Below are positions 1 through 8,826 of a stretch of DNA of 64,000 nucleotides, one piece after another. The notes beneath the pieces were generated by a model. It did no database searches, was not told the DNA's origin, and saw only the letters and a list, made by a program, of their open reading frames with translations. Both the position numbers and the translations under genes were made by a program. Position 1 is the stretch's first letter. Every line of letters begins with the position of its first letter. Location: positions 1 through 64,000 of the forward strand of contig CAKZRQ010000057.1 of the NCBI GenBank assembly GCA_937146645.1, written 5' to 3'. The DNA comes from an uncultured Cyclobacteriaceae bacterium. Lineage in GTDB: Bacteria; Bacteroidota; Bacteroidia; Cytophagales; Cyclobacteriaceae.

Positions 1-18
1 AACTTCTCAGATGCGGTA

Positions 19-2124
19 TTGCTTGGAGAACCAGATGAGTTTCAAAATGAGGATCAAGTCTTTAGAGAATTTAATCTCGGCATTCCGGATAGTCTGAAAG
101 GAAAAGAAATTCAATTCAGGTTTCAAATTCGGTATGGAGAAGGTACAGGAACGGCTGCCCGTTGGATCTTGGATGACTTCTGTTATGGAGATTTTGTTCC
201 CGATACTACGCCACCTGAGATTACGGAAGTCCGTGGTTTTGATTTCAATGAAATCCAGGTTGGATTTAGCGAACCCATAGATCCGGTCTTTTCTCAGTTT
301 TTCATCAATTATACCCTTGATGGTATAGAGCCAATAGAAATTGAGTTGGTTAAAAATTCTATCGTCAACCTTCGATTTGAGCAAGACCTTGAAGAAGGAA
401 TAGATTATGAATTGCTCGTTCAGTCTATTTCAGATCTTTCAGGAAATGAAAGTCAGGGTCTAAGCTTTTCGTTTGAGTTTTTTGACCCGACTAACATTCC
501 AAAAAATGGTCTGATCGTAAATGAGCTAATGCCTGCACCAAGATCAGGTAATGATCTTCCTAATTCTGAGTATCTAGAATTGATACACACAGGTGAGAAG
601 TCTTATCGATTGGATTCCGTGATCCTGGAGGTGGAAGAGAGGTCCGTTATACTTCCTGAAGTTTGGATGGAACCTGATGAATTAGTGTTGCTTGTACCCG
701 AAGGTTCTGGAGTTGATTTTTTAGAATATGGGCCAGTGATTGAGTTGGATCCCTGGCTAACTCTTTTGAACTCTGGTGCTATGCTCAAATTAAAAAATGG
801 GCAAGAGTTTATAGATAAGATATCATACTCTTCTACTTCCTGGGGGGATTCTGAATTGGCTAGTGGAGGATACAGTCTTGAAGTAATGAATCCTTTTTTG
901 CTTTGTGATCAGTCACCATTTCTTCAACCTTCGATTGATCCTATGAGAGGAACACCAGGCAAAATCAATTCTGTACTGGATTTAACTCCAGACCAAGACC
1001 CTCCCCGATTACAAAATTTTGGATTCATGAATGCGAATAGTCTCTATTTTGAATTTGACGAGTCAATTTCTGAAAGCGCAGAAGACACGATTCTCGAGCT
1101 GGTTGGATTTACAGGGCTGGATAGCGTGTCGTTTGTTGGAGCCATGGTGACTTTCTATTCTTCGGTTCCTTTTAATGCGAATCAAGTTTACGAAGTAATA
1201 AATCTATCCGTGCTGGATTGCTCTGGAAATGTTTTTGAAGGTCCATTTCCTTTTGAGATGGTCTTCCCAAGGGAGGCTGAAATAGGAGAAGTTTTGATCA
1301 ATGAACTCTTGTTCAATCCTATTTCGGGTACACCCAAATTCCTTGAGTTGGCCAATGCGACTCAGGACTACCTTGAAATTGGAGGTTGGTTTCTTGGGAA
1401 TGAGGATGATTTTGGTGAGGCGAATAGCCTAAAGCAACTATCTGAAAAAAGTTTAATTCTTACCCCAAATTCTTTCCTTGCCATAACTTCAGATACCAGC
1501 AGATTAAAGCTTACATATCCTCAATCTCAGAATGGCAACTTCTTTCAAATCAACTCTCTCCCAAGCTACCCTATTTCCGGTGGCGTAGTCAGGCTTTTGG
1601 ATTCAGGAGTAAGCCCTGCCGATAGGTTCGAGTATAACGAGGATTTACATCATCCTTTGATACGAGATTCAAAGGGAGTTTCACTGGAAAGGATTTCACT
1701 GAAACAGGAAACTCAAGATCCGCAGAACTGGCAATCGGCCGCTGAGGACAAAGGCTTTGCGACACCCGGTGGAGCAAATTCTCAAACCTTCGAAGCTGAA
1801 CGAACGGATGAGTTGATATCCATTGATCCAGAGGTATTTGATCCAGAGGGAAGTAATGGAGAAACATTCACTCAAATCTCCTATTCTTTCGAGCAAAGCG
1901 GTTGGGTGGGTACGTTCAGAATCTATGATTTGAATGGGCGTTTGGTGCAACCGCTGGCAGAAAATGCTGTTCTGGGAACTTCTGGTTTTTACACATGGAC
2001 TGGCACTGATCAAACGGGAACCAGAGTTCCTGTGGGCTACTATGTTCTATTGGTTGAACTTTTCAATCCTTCTGGAGAAACACTAGCCATAAAGAAAACT
2101 ATTGTGATAGCTCGCCGACTATAA
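19..2124 (+). CDS. Secreted/surface protein with two lamin-tail-like (LTD) domains, Ig-like segments and a FlgD/T9SS-like C-terminal domain; 5' end probably outside the window
   Basis: Repeated 'NELMPAPRSG..SEYLELIH' and 'NELLFNPISGTPKFLELAN' LTD motifs; C-terminus 'GTFRIYDLNGRLVQPL...GYYVLLVELF..KKTIVIAR' resembles T9SS/FlgD-like sorting domains; no signal peptide at the ORF start. Confidence 0.75.
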   Translation: MLGEPDEFQNEDQVFREFNLGIPDSLKGKEIQFRFQIRYGEGTGTAARWILDDFCYGDFVPDTTPPEITEVRGFDFNEIQVGFSEPIDPVFSQFFINYTLDGIEPIEIELVKNSIVNLRFEQDLEEGIDYELLVQSISDLSGNESQGLSFSFEFFDPTNIPKNGLIVNELMPAPRSGNDLPNSEYLELIHTGEKSYRLDSVILEVEERSVILPEVWMEPDELVLLVPEGSGVDFLEYGPVIELDPWLTLLNSGAMLKLKNGQEFIDKISYSSTSWGDSELASGGYSLEVMNPFLLCDQSPFLQPSIDPMRGTPGKINSVLDLTPDQDPPRLQNFGFMNANSLYFEFDESISESAEDTILELVGFTGLDSVSFVGAMVTFYSSVPFNANQVYEVINLSVLDCSGNVFEGPFPFEMVFPREAEIGEVLINELLFNPISGTPKFLELANATQDYLEIGGWFLGNEDDFGEANSLKQLSEKSLILTPNSFLAITSDTSRLKLTYPQSQNGNFFQINSLPSYPISGGVVRLLDSGVSPADRFEYNEDLHHPLIRDSKGVSLERISLKQETQDPQNWQSAAEDKGFATPGGANSQTFEAERTDELISIDPEVFDPEGSNGETFTQISYSFEQSGWVGTFRIYDLNGRLVQPLAENAVLGTSGFYTWTGTDQTGTRVPVGYYVLLVELFNPSGETLAIKKTIVIARRL

Positions 2125-2174
2125 AATTTTCTTTTTTCATACAACCCAAGTGCACTAATTTCAGTAAATTAAGT

Positions 2175-2366
2175 GTGGAATTAACCGAACACCCTATGGA
2201 AAATGACCTAATCACTCAGGCGCTTAAGGATTTGCATATAGCCCAGAACAAATCTCTTAAAGACGTACAAAATTACCTTAGCTTAAGGTATCGAATAGAC
2301 CTCGAATTAAGGGTTTTGGAAATTCGTCTCAGTAAAATCGAGCAAGAAGAAAAAGCCGTCGCCTGA
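2175..2366 (+). CDS. Small conserved-looking hypothetical protein (start may be ATG at 2196)
   Basis: 63-aa ORF, helical composition, followed by a terminator that overlaps its stop codon. Confidence 0.5.
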   Translation: MELTEHPMENDLITQALKDLHIAQNKSLKDVQNYLSLRYRIDLELRVLEIRLSKIEQEEKAVA

Positions 2367-2377
2367 CGGTTTTTTTT
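2356..2377 (+). terminator. Intrinsic terminator overlapping the stop codon of 2175..2366
   Basis: CCGTC-GCCT-GACGG followed by TTTTTTTT. Confidence 0.8.
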
Positions 2378-2584
2378 GTGCCAAAGCCGCAATATTACCA
2401 ATCCCCATTCTAGTTTTTGGCTGAAAACTAGAGGGTTGGAAATCATTAGATTATTCACAAAAAAATATCCTAAAATATATTTCCCCGTACAGCCGTTTTA
2501 AGTTTGCAATTTTGCCCCGGAAATGTATTTTTAGCTAGCTTTTTCAGAGAAGAAGCCCAGCACTAACAAAAAATAAATACCATT

Positions 2585-2968
2585 ATGAGTGATAGTACTA
2601 AAACAGCATACTCTCCTGATGAATTGAAGGAGTTTGAAGAGATAATCTTGAAGAAACTGGACGTTGCTAAAGAGGAACTTCACATGTTAAAAGATACCAT
2701 TAGTAAAAAGAATTCTAGTGGTACTGATCATACTGCTTCGACTTCAAAACTTCTTGAGGATGGAGCTGACACTCTTGAGAGAGAAAGTATGAATCAGCTA
2801 GCTGCAAGGCAGCAAAAATTCATCATCAACTTAGAGAATGCCTTGGTTCGAATTAAGAATGGAACCTATGGCGTATGCGTGGATACAGGAAATTTGATTT
2901 CTAAAGAGAGACTTCGTGCGGTACCACATACCATGCACTCTATAGCTGCAAAGCTTGCTAAAAAATAA
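2585..2968 (+). CDS. TraR/DksA family protein
   Basis: Coiled-coil N-terminus plus 'RIKNGTYGVCVDTGNLISKERLRAVPHT' DksA C-terminal signature; zinc-finger cysteines mostly absent. Confidence 0.85.
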   Translation: MSDSTKTAYSPDELKEFEEIILKKLDVAKEELHMLKDTISKKNSSGTDHTASTSKLLEDGADTLERESMNQLAARQQKFIINLENALVRIKNGTYGVCVDTGNLISKERLRAVPHTMHSIAAKLAKK

Positions 2969-2969
2969 G

Positions 2970-3530
2970 ATGGATTTTCTCCATCGTCATATTGAGGCCC
3001 TCATCTTTTGTTCTCCTAATCCACTTCATGAAGAAGATATTCAGAAGTGCTTAACGGAAATGTTTGAAGCTGACATTCCTGAAGCGGATGTCAGTGGAGC
3101 AATAGTGGCGCTCAAAGAAAAATATGACGATGAGGAATTTTCCTTTACGCTTGAGAAGGTCGGTGGGGGATATCAGTTTCTTAGCAAACCGGCCTATCAA
3201 ACTTCCATTGGAATTCTGCTAAAACAGCAGTCTAAAAAACGTCTTTCCACGGCACAGCTTGAAACACTTTCAATAATCGCGTATAAGCAGCCCGTTACAA
3301 AGGGCGACATCGAACAGATTCGAGGTGTCAATAGTGACTATTCCGTGCAAAAGCTTCTTGAAAAAGAGCTTGTTGAAATAAAAGGAAAGTCCGAAGGATT
3401 AGGAAGACCAATTCTATACGGAACCTCAGAAAAGTTTATGGAGTATTTTGGTATCAATTCCATTCAGGACCTGCCTCAGCCAAAAGACTTCGCTAAACCG
3501 GATAACGAAATCGGGGAAGAGAGAGAATAG
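2970..3530 (+). CDS. scpB: SMC-Scp complex subunit ScpB
   Basis: 'IEALIFCSPNPL...RLSTAQLETLSIIAYKQPVTKGDIEQIRGVNSDYSVQKLLEKELVEIKGKSEGLGRPILYGTSEKFMEYFGI' is a canonical ScpB signature; ATG at 2970 preferred over ORF start 2955. Confidence 0.93.
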   Translation: MDFLHRHIEALIFCSPNPLHEEDIQKCLTEMFEADIPEADVSGAIVALKEKYDDEEFSFTLEKVGGGYQFLSKPAYQTSIGILLKQQSKKRLSTAQLETLSIIAYKQPVTKGDIEQIRGVNSDYSVQKLLEKELVEIKGKSEGLGRPILYGTSEKFMEYFGINSIQDLPQPKDFAKPDNEIGEERE

Positions 3531-3566
3531 GCAAAAAAGCGGAAGACTGAAGGTAGAAATCTAAAA

Positions 3567-4184
3567 TCAGGAGGGTTTGACCTTGGCTAATAGGTTTACA
3601 TAAAACTTTCTCTTGCTGCTAAGCTCCAGGCAAAGAGCTCTTGTTCGTTTTACGGATTCCTTTCGAAACATCCGTCCTGATAATTCGAATGAGCTGCCCA
3701 AAGGCAGATCTGCCAAAAAGCACTCCTCTGATTCTTTCACTTCATCATATTTTCCCATTTCCTTCATAAGCCAAAGGTCTCCAGCAGAACTCGCCTTTGG
3801 GTTTTGCATGTGCTTTCGTAGCGGGATAAGGATATTTTGTGGGAACACATCTTGATTCAAAAGGGGAGCTATCAATGACTTAAAAGTAGACTTCCATTCT
3901 GACCCATGTGGTTTGATTCGCCTTCCATAATTTTTGAAAGCTCTGAGATGGGCTACTTCATGTATGAATGTCAAAAGAAACTGGTAAGGATTTAGGCTAC
4001 CGTTTATCGTGATGGTCTGGAATGGCTGATCCGGCCGAAACCTGAAGTCCCCGAGCTTAGTTTTTCGCTCCCTTGTGACCTTGAAGGAAAATGGAGTTTC
4101 AGTCCAAATAGCAATGCAGTAATCCAGTGCTTCATTGGGTATTTTATCCCTTAGTATTTCCTGGAATTTCTCAGCTGATCCCAT
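3567..4184 (-). CDS. SprT-like domain protein (zinc metalloprotease fold)
   Basis: 'LLTFIHEVAHLRAF' HExxH motif with SprT-like context. Confidence 0.8.
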   Translation of the reverse strand: MGSAEKFQEILRDKIPNEALDYCIAIWTETPFSFKVTRERKTKLGDFRFRPDQPFQTITINGSLNPYQFLLTFIHEVAHLRAFKNYGRRIKPHGSEWKSTFKSLIAPLLNQDVFPQNILIPLRKHMQNPKASSAGDLWLMKEMGKYDEVKESEECFLADLPLGSSFELSGRMFRKESVKRTRALCLELSSKRKFYVNLLAKVKPS

Positions 4185-4204
4185 TCTGAAAAGTACATAA
4201 AAAA

Positions 4205-4222
4205 ACCCCGGAAAACCGGGGT
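4205..4222 (-). terminator. Intrinsic terminator downstream of 4247..4507
   Basis: ACCCCGG-AAAA-CCGGGGT with a T-tract on the minus strand. Confidence 0.8.
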
Positions 4223-4246
4223 CTATTTCTTCGATTGAGAAGGAAA

Positions 4247-4507
4247 TTAGTTCTTTTCTTCAACGATTTCTTCTACTTCCTCTACCACTTCTTCCACAGT
4301 TTCTTCCACATCATCTGCCGCATCTTCGATAGCTTCAGCAGCATCCTCTGCTACCTCCTCTACTGTATCGGCGGCATCTTCAGCTACTTCCTCGATAGTT
4401 TCAGTAGTTTCTTCTACCATTTCCTCCATGGCAGAAACATCTTTTTTACCACAAGCGCTGAATCCTAAGAATCCAGCAATTGCGAATAGTGTAAATAATT
4501 TCTTCAT
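4247..4507 (-). CDS. Small acidic lipoprotein with 11-residue repeats
   Basis: Lipobox-like 'GFSAC' then five 11-mers (AMEEMVEETTE/TIEEVAEDAAD/TVEEVAEDAAE/AIEDAADDVEE/TVEEVVEEVEE). Confidence 0.8.
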   Translation of the reverse strand: MKKLFTLFAIAGFLGFSACGKKDVSAMEEMVEETTETIEEVAEDAADTVEEVAEDAAEAIEDAADDVEETVEEVVEEVEEIVEEKN

Positions 4508-4580
4508 ATTTAAAAGGGTTTCGATTGAAACGGCAAATCTATTAGAATATTTCTAATGAACTACCATAATCATTAAACTC

Positions 4581-5900
4581 TTATTTGTTTTTATAGATGA
4601 TCTTGATGGGTACACCTTCAAAATCGAAATTCTCTCTAAGACGGTTTTCCAAAAACCGGGTATACGGTGGCTTAATGTACTGCGGGAGATTACAGAAGAA
4701 TGCAAATACCGGATTTTTCGTAGGCAGCTGTGTGATGTATTTAATCTTTATGTACTTCCCTTTAATGGCTGGTGGAGGATACCGCTCTATCTCCGGGCCA
4801 ATCAAATCATTCAACTTCGAAGTAGTGATTCTCCTGTTTTTATTTTCATAGACTTTTACCGCCAGTTCTATGGCCTGCATGATTCGCTGCTTTTCAGTCA
4901 CAGAAGTGAAGATGATAGGAATCCATTTATTTTCACCTAATCTCTCTATCATCTCATCCTTGAACTTCTTCATGGTTTTGTGATCTTTTTCGATGAGGTC
5001 CCATTTATTCACCATGATCATGACGCCTTTATTGTTCTTGATGGCTAGGCCAATGAGATTAATGTCCTGAGATTCCAGCCCTCTGGTAGCATCCACCATT
5101 ACGATGACCACATCGGATTCTTCAAGAGTTCTTAAGGAACGCATTACGGAATAAAACTCGATGTCTTCTTTAACCTTGGATTTCTTTCGGATTCCTGCTG
5201 TATCTGTTATGATAAAGTCCTTCCCATACAATTGATACCGTGTATGGATGGCATCTCGGGTAGTACCTGCTTCGTTGGTGACAATGGATCTTTCTTTTCC
5301 AAGGAGTGCATTGAGATAAGAGGACTTACCTACATTCGGTCTGCCAAGAATGGAGATTTTAGGGATTCCTGCCTCAGGGTCTTCTACCCCTTCATCTTCA
5401 AATTGATCTACGACTGCGTCCAATAAATCCCCGGTTCCTGATCCATTGATGGCCGCGATAGGAAATATCTCAAAGTTGCTGATTCCCATGGCATAGAATT
5501 CATTCGCCATGAATTCCTGTTCCTGATTGTCAGCTTTGTTCGCAACAACAAAAATGGGCTTTTCGGTGCTTCTGAGTTCATTTGCGAATTCAGTATCCAG
5601 ATCAGTAAGTCCATCATGGCAATCCACTACAAACAAAATGACGTCTGATTCTTCAATCGCGAGGGTCACCTGCTTTCGAATCTCTGCTTCATAAACATCG
5701 TCTGATCCGGTAACATATCCACCTGTATCGATTACAGAAAAGAATTTACCTGTCCATTGAGCATGACCGTAATGGCGATCTCTTGTGACTCCGCTGAGGT
5801 TATCTTCGATAGCCTTTCTCTGCTCCACCAATCGATTAAAAAGAGTGGATTTACCCACATTGGGCCTACCAACTATTGCTGCAATATTTGCCATGATCAA
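4581..5900 (-). CDS. der: Ribosome biogenesis GTPase Der (EngA)
   Basis: Two GTPase domains 'GRPNVGKSTLFNRL' and 'GRPNVGKSSYLNALL' plus a KH-like C-terminus. Confidence 0.98.
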   Translation of the reverse strand: MIMANIAAIVGRPNVGKSTLFNRLVEQRKAIEDNLSGVTRDRHYGHAQWTGKFFSVIDTGGYVTGSDDVYEAEIRKQVTLAIEESDVILFVVDCHDGLTDLDTEFANELRSTEKPIFVVANKADNQEQEFMANEFYAMGISNFEIFPIAAINGSGTGDLLDAVVDQFEDEGVEDPEAGIPKISILGRPNVGKSSYLNALLGKERSIVTNEAGTTRDAIHTRYQLYGKDFIITDTAGIRKKSKVKEDIEFYSVMRSLRTLEESDVVIVMVDATRGLESQDINLIGLAIKNNKGVMIMVNKWDLIEKDHKTMKKFKDEMIERLGENKWIPIIFTSVTEKQRIMQAIELAVKVYENKNRRITTSKLNDLIGPEIERYPPPAIKGKYIKIKYITQLPTKNPVFAFFCNLPQYIKPPYTRFLENRLRENFDFEGVPIKIIYKNK

Positions 5901-6799
5901 GTCGGATCGTATCCGAATTTTTTCAGTTTTGATTTATTCTTTCTCCAGTCGGCTTCTACTTTGACAAAGGTTTCCAGGAAGACCTTCTTGCCAAAAAACT
6001 TCTCCAGTTCCTCTCTTGCCTCTATTCCAACCTTCTTGAGCATTTTACCCTTCTCCCCAATCAGAATTCCTTTTTGAGAGTTCCGCTCCACGTAGATGGT
6101 CGCACGGATTCTGATGATTTTCTTCTCATCATGAAAGTCTTCAATATTTACCTCGGTACTATAAGGGACTTCCTTTTTGTAATTTTTGAAGATCTTTTCC
6201 CGAATAATTTCAGAAGCAAAAAAGCGTTCTGTTCTATCCGTGAGATCGCCTTTGTCATAAAAAGGTGGGTGAACGGGGAGTCTATCCAGGATTTCCTGAA
6301 GAATTCGTTCGGTATTGAATTTTTCTAAAGCGGAAATAGGGATAACCGTTTCTACTTTTATTCGGTCTGTCCAATACTTCGTTACTTCTGCCAGTTTATC
6401 TCCTTTTGCTAAATCGATCTTGTTGACCACCAAGAGAACCGGAAGTCCGCTTTTATTTATCCTTTCCAGAATTTCCTCGATCTCATCTGCTGTCTCAAAA
6501 AGGTCAGTGACGAAAACGATCACATCCGCATCTTCCAGTGAGATATTCACAAAGCCCATCATATTTTTATGAAGCTCGTATTGTGGCTTCAGCATACCCG
6601 GAGTATCAGAAAAGACAATTTGATAATTCTTTTCATTGATCATCCCAAGGATGCGATGACGGGTGGTCTGAGCCTTTGAAGAAATGATCGAAAGTCTCTC
6701 ACCCACAAGGATATTCATCAATGTAGACTTACCTACATTTGGTTTTCCAATGATATTAACAAAGCCTGCCTTGTGTTGAGAATCGCTCATTATGGACAA
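5897..6799 (-). CDS. era: GTPase Era
   Basis: 'GKPNVGKSTLMNILVGERLSIISSKAQTTRHRILG' and C-terminal KH domain 'VERNSQKGILIGEKGKMLKKVG'; overlaps der by 4 bp. Confidence 0.98.
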   Translation of the reverse strand: MSIMSDSQHKAGFVNIIGKPNVGKSTLMNILVGERLSIISSKAQTTRHRILGMINEKNYQIVFSDTPGMLKPQYELHKNMMGFVNISLEDADVIVFVTDLFETADEIEEILERINKSGLPVLLVVNKIDLAKGDKLAEVTKYWTDRIKVETVIPISALEKFNTERILQEILDRLPVHPPFYDKGDLTDRTERFFASEIIREKIFKNYKKEVPYSTEVNIEDFHDEKKIIRIRATIYVERNSQKGILIGEKGKMLKKVGIEAREELEKFFGKKVFLETFVKVEADWRKNKSKLKKFGYDPT

Positions 6800-6916
6800 A
6801 TTTTTGACAAAGGTACTTGATTTTCGAGAGTTTGTCTTTACCTTTGTATCACAATTCGCCGGAAGGGCAATTTGAAAAGAAATATTAGCGAAAGCTTAAC
6901 TATATATCGAGGAGTG

Positions 6917-6934
6917 GATCCGCCGCGGCGGATC
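6917..6934. repeat. Perfect 18-bp GC-rich palindrome GATCCGCCGCGGCGGATC inside a larger CGAGGA...TCCTCG inverted repeat
   Basis: Read directly from sequence. Confidence 0.9.
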
Positions 6935-6962
6935 GTCGGGCTTCCTCGCAAAAATAGCATAT

Positions 6963-7035
<73 letters not shown>

Positions 7036-7040
7036 CTACA

Positions 7041-7068
7041 AGCCAGTCAAACATGACTGGCTTTTTTT
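7041..7068 (+). terminator. Intrinsic terminator downstream of tRNA-Met
   Basis: AGCCAGTCA-AACA-TGACTGGCT followed by TTTTTT. Confidence 0.9.
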
Positions 7069-7081
7069 GTTTGGTTCAAAT

Positions 7082-7633
7082 TTACAATGGACCTGAAAGG
7101 ATAGATTCCGCACTCTTTACGATAATTCTTCCTTTGGTCAGAATCATATTCTCCCAAACCCAATTGTAATGATCGATTACCTGTTTAGCGCTTAGATTAG
7201 GTCGATCTGCAGTGGTGTGGGCATTCGAAACAACGGTGATAAAATAATCTTTTGAAAGTGCAGACTGGATCGTGGATTCCACACAGAAGTCAGTTGCGCA
7301 GCCAGTGATGACTAATTCCTGGATGGATAATTCATTTAGCTTCGATTCGAGACCTGAATTGTAAAAGCAGTCATTTGCGTATTTATCGATCAATAGATCA
7401 GAATCTTCTGCCTCTAATTCCTCGAGCAGTTCCCAATCCCAATTATGCTTTTCAAACTCCCCTGAATCTGTACCATCATGCTGGATAAAAATCACAGAAT
7501 GACCTTCCCTTCGGAATTTTTCGGCCAACTTGTTTATTTTTTTAACGACTCCCTCTGTATCAAATCTTGGAGTTTCTGGCACAAAAGAGCCCTTTTGCAT
7601 ATCGATGACTAAAAGGGCTTTTTTATCAATCAT
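7082..7633 (-). CDS. Isochorismatase-family cysteine hydrolase
   Basis: 'KKALLVIDMQKGSF' and 'LVITGCATDFCVESTIQSAL' motifs. Confidence 0.92.
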   Translation of the reverse strand: MIDKKALLVIDMQKGSFVPETPRFDTEGVVKKINKLAEKFRREGHSVIFIQHDGTDSGEFEKHNWDWELLEELEAEDSDLLIDKYANDCFYNSGLESKLNELSIQELVITGCATDFCVESTIQSALSKDYFITVVSNAHTTADRPNLSAKQVIDHYNWVWENMILTKGRIIVKSAESILSGPL

Positions 7634-7651
7634 ATTTAGTGAATGTTAAGG

Positions 7652-8053
7652 TTACTTGATCACTCTGCTCACAAGCACCTCCGGCTCAATATTCGTGTAG
7701 TTCGGGATATCCTCTCGAATCTTTAGGGCATTAGGTCCCATCGCTGCACCAAATTCTTCCACGGACTTAAAGTAAAAATATCCCATGGCTAAATAGGGAA
7801 CCGGAGCATCAGGCGTACGACCGCCAATTCCCTGCTCTATTCCATAACCCACCAAAGCTTCTCCAAATAGCTCTGCGACCATAGGCATATGCTTTTCCTG
7901 ATAGTAATCCATGTCAAAGGTTTTGCCCTCTCCGTTAGGATAAATAATGGAGATTTTAATCATACCTTCTTGATGCATGTTCTCCTGAGCCATAGTTTGA
8001 GAGCTGAGGGCGAATATGGCTAATGCGAAAATTAGAGTGAGTAGTTTTTTCAT
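7652..8053 (-). CDS. Secreted EthD-family protein
   Basis: Signal peptide then 'IKISIIYPNGEGKTFDMDYYQEKHMPMVAELFG'; ATG at 8053 preferred. Confidence 0.85.
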   Translation of the reverse strand: MKKLLTLIFALAIFALSSQTMAQENMHQEGMIKISIIYPNGEGKTFDMDYYQEKHMPMVAELFGEALVGYGIEQGIGGRTPDAPVPYLAMGYFYFKSVEEFGAAMGPNALKIREDIPNYTNIEPEVLVSRVIK

Positions 8054-8132
8054 GGTGTAAGTTTTTTGGTTCAAGAATATAATTAATTCTGCCTTAGCAG
8101 TTTATTGGATTCTTATCCGAAGCCGAAAGAAA

Positions 8133-8675
8133 TCATTCGAAGATTCCCGTCTCAAAACCATCGATACTTTTTCGGTTTTTCTGATCCCAATACTCTTCTA
8201 CTCCAGCCTCACCCTTTTTTGAGGACCAATCGCTCAAGATGCTTCTTTCTTCTCTGAAATCCATTAGCGGCACCGCAAAGCCACAGGAAGTCTGTACCAA
8301 ATCCACATCCAGTACAATGATTTGTCTGGCTCCGGCATCAGTAGGGAAATGAGGAGCATATTCCTGAAAGACCGAATCGCGTTTATGGAAGATTTTAGCT
8401 TTGCCGTACAGGCGAAGAATCAATGGCTTCCCTTCAAAGGCACAAAACATGATCGTCATCCGGGGATTTTTCAGCAAGTGAGCGGCCGTCTCATTTCCGC
8501 TGCCTGTAAGATTCATCCAGACCACCGTGTTCTGATCAATTACTCTCAGTGAATCCATCCCTTTGGGAGATACGTTGATCCGACCTTCTGCTGCAGCCGT
8601 CCCAACGAAAAAAACCTTTTGCTCGCTAATAAAATCCGCGAGCCTTGCGTCTATGTGAGGGAATTGTTTTGCCAT
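8133..8675 (-). CDS. Pyridoxamine 5'-phosphate oxidase family protein (flavin split-barrel)
   Basis: 'FFVGTAAAEGRINVSPKGMDSLRVIDQNTVVWMNLTGSGNETAAHL'. Confidence 0.88.
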   Translation of the reverse strand: MAKQFPHIDARLADFISEQKVFFVGTAAAEGRINVSPKGMDSLRVIDQNTVVWMNLTGSGNETAAHLLKNPRMTIMFCAFEGKPLILRLYGKAKIFHKRDSVFQEYAPHFPTDAGARQIIVLDVDLVQTSCGFAVPLMDFREERSILSDWSSKKGEAGVEEYWDQKNRKSIDGFETGIFE

Positions 8676-8826
8676 ATCCTAAGGTACGAAATCTGGTATT
8701 TACGTATGAAGCGGGCCATTTGGAGACCGGCTGATTTTTTAATCCTTCGATTTGTCTTAGCTTCATTTGCTGTTAGCACTCATGTGCAAAGCCAATTAGG
8801 CTCAATTCGTCCTGGAGAAATTCAAA

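Noticed and set aside
7-384. Minus-strand ORFs within larger genes (e.g. 7..384, 603..788, 9995..10702)
   Set aside because: Antisense to well-supported CDS and no recognisable domain
2585-2968. DksA-like protein with only one zinc-finger cysteine as a novelty
   Set aside because: Cysteine-poor DksA/TraR variants are common in Bacteroidetes
4235-4468. 77-aa Phe/Ser-rich ORF on the plus strand
   Set aside because: Exact antisense of the acidic-repeat lipoprotein; composition is a by-product of GAA/GAG repeats
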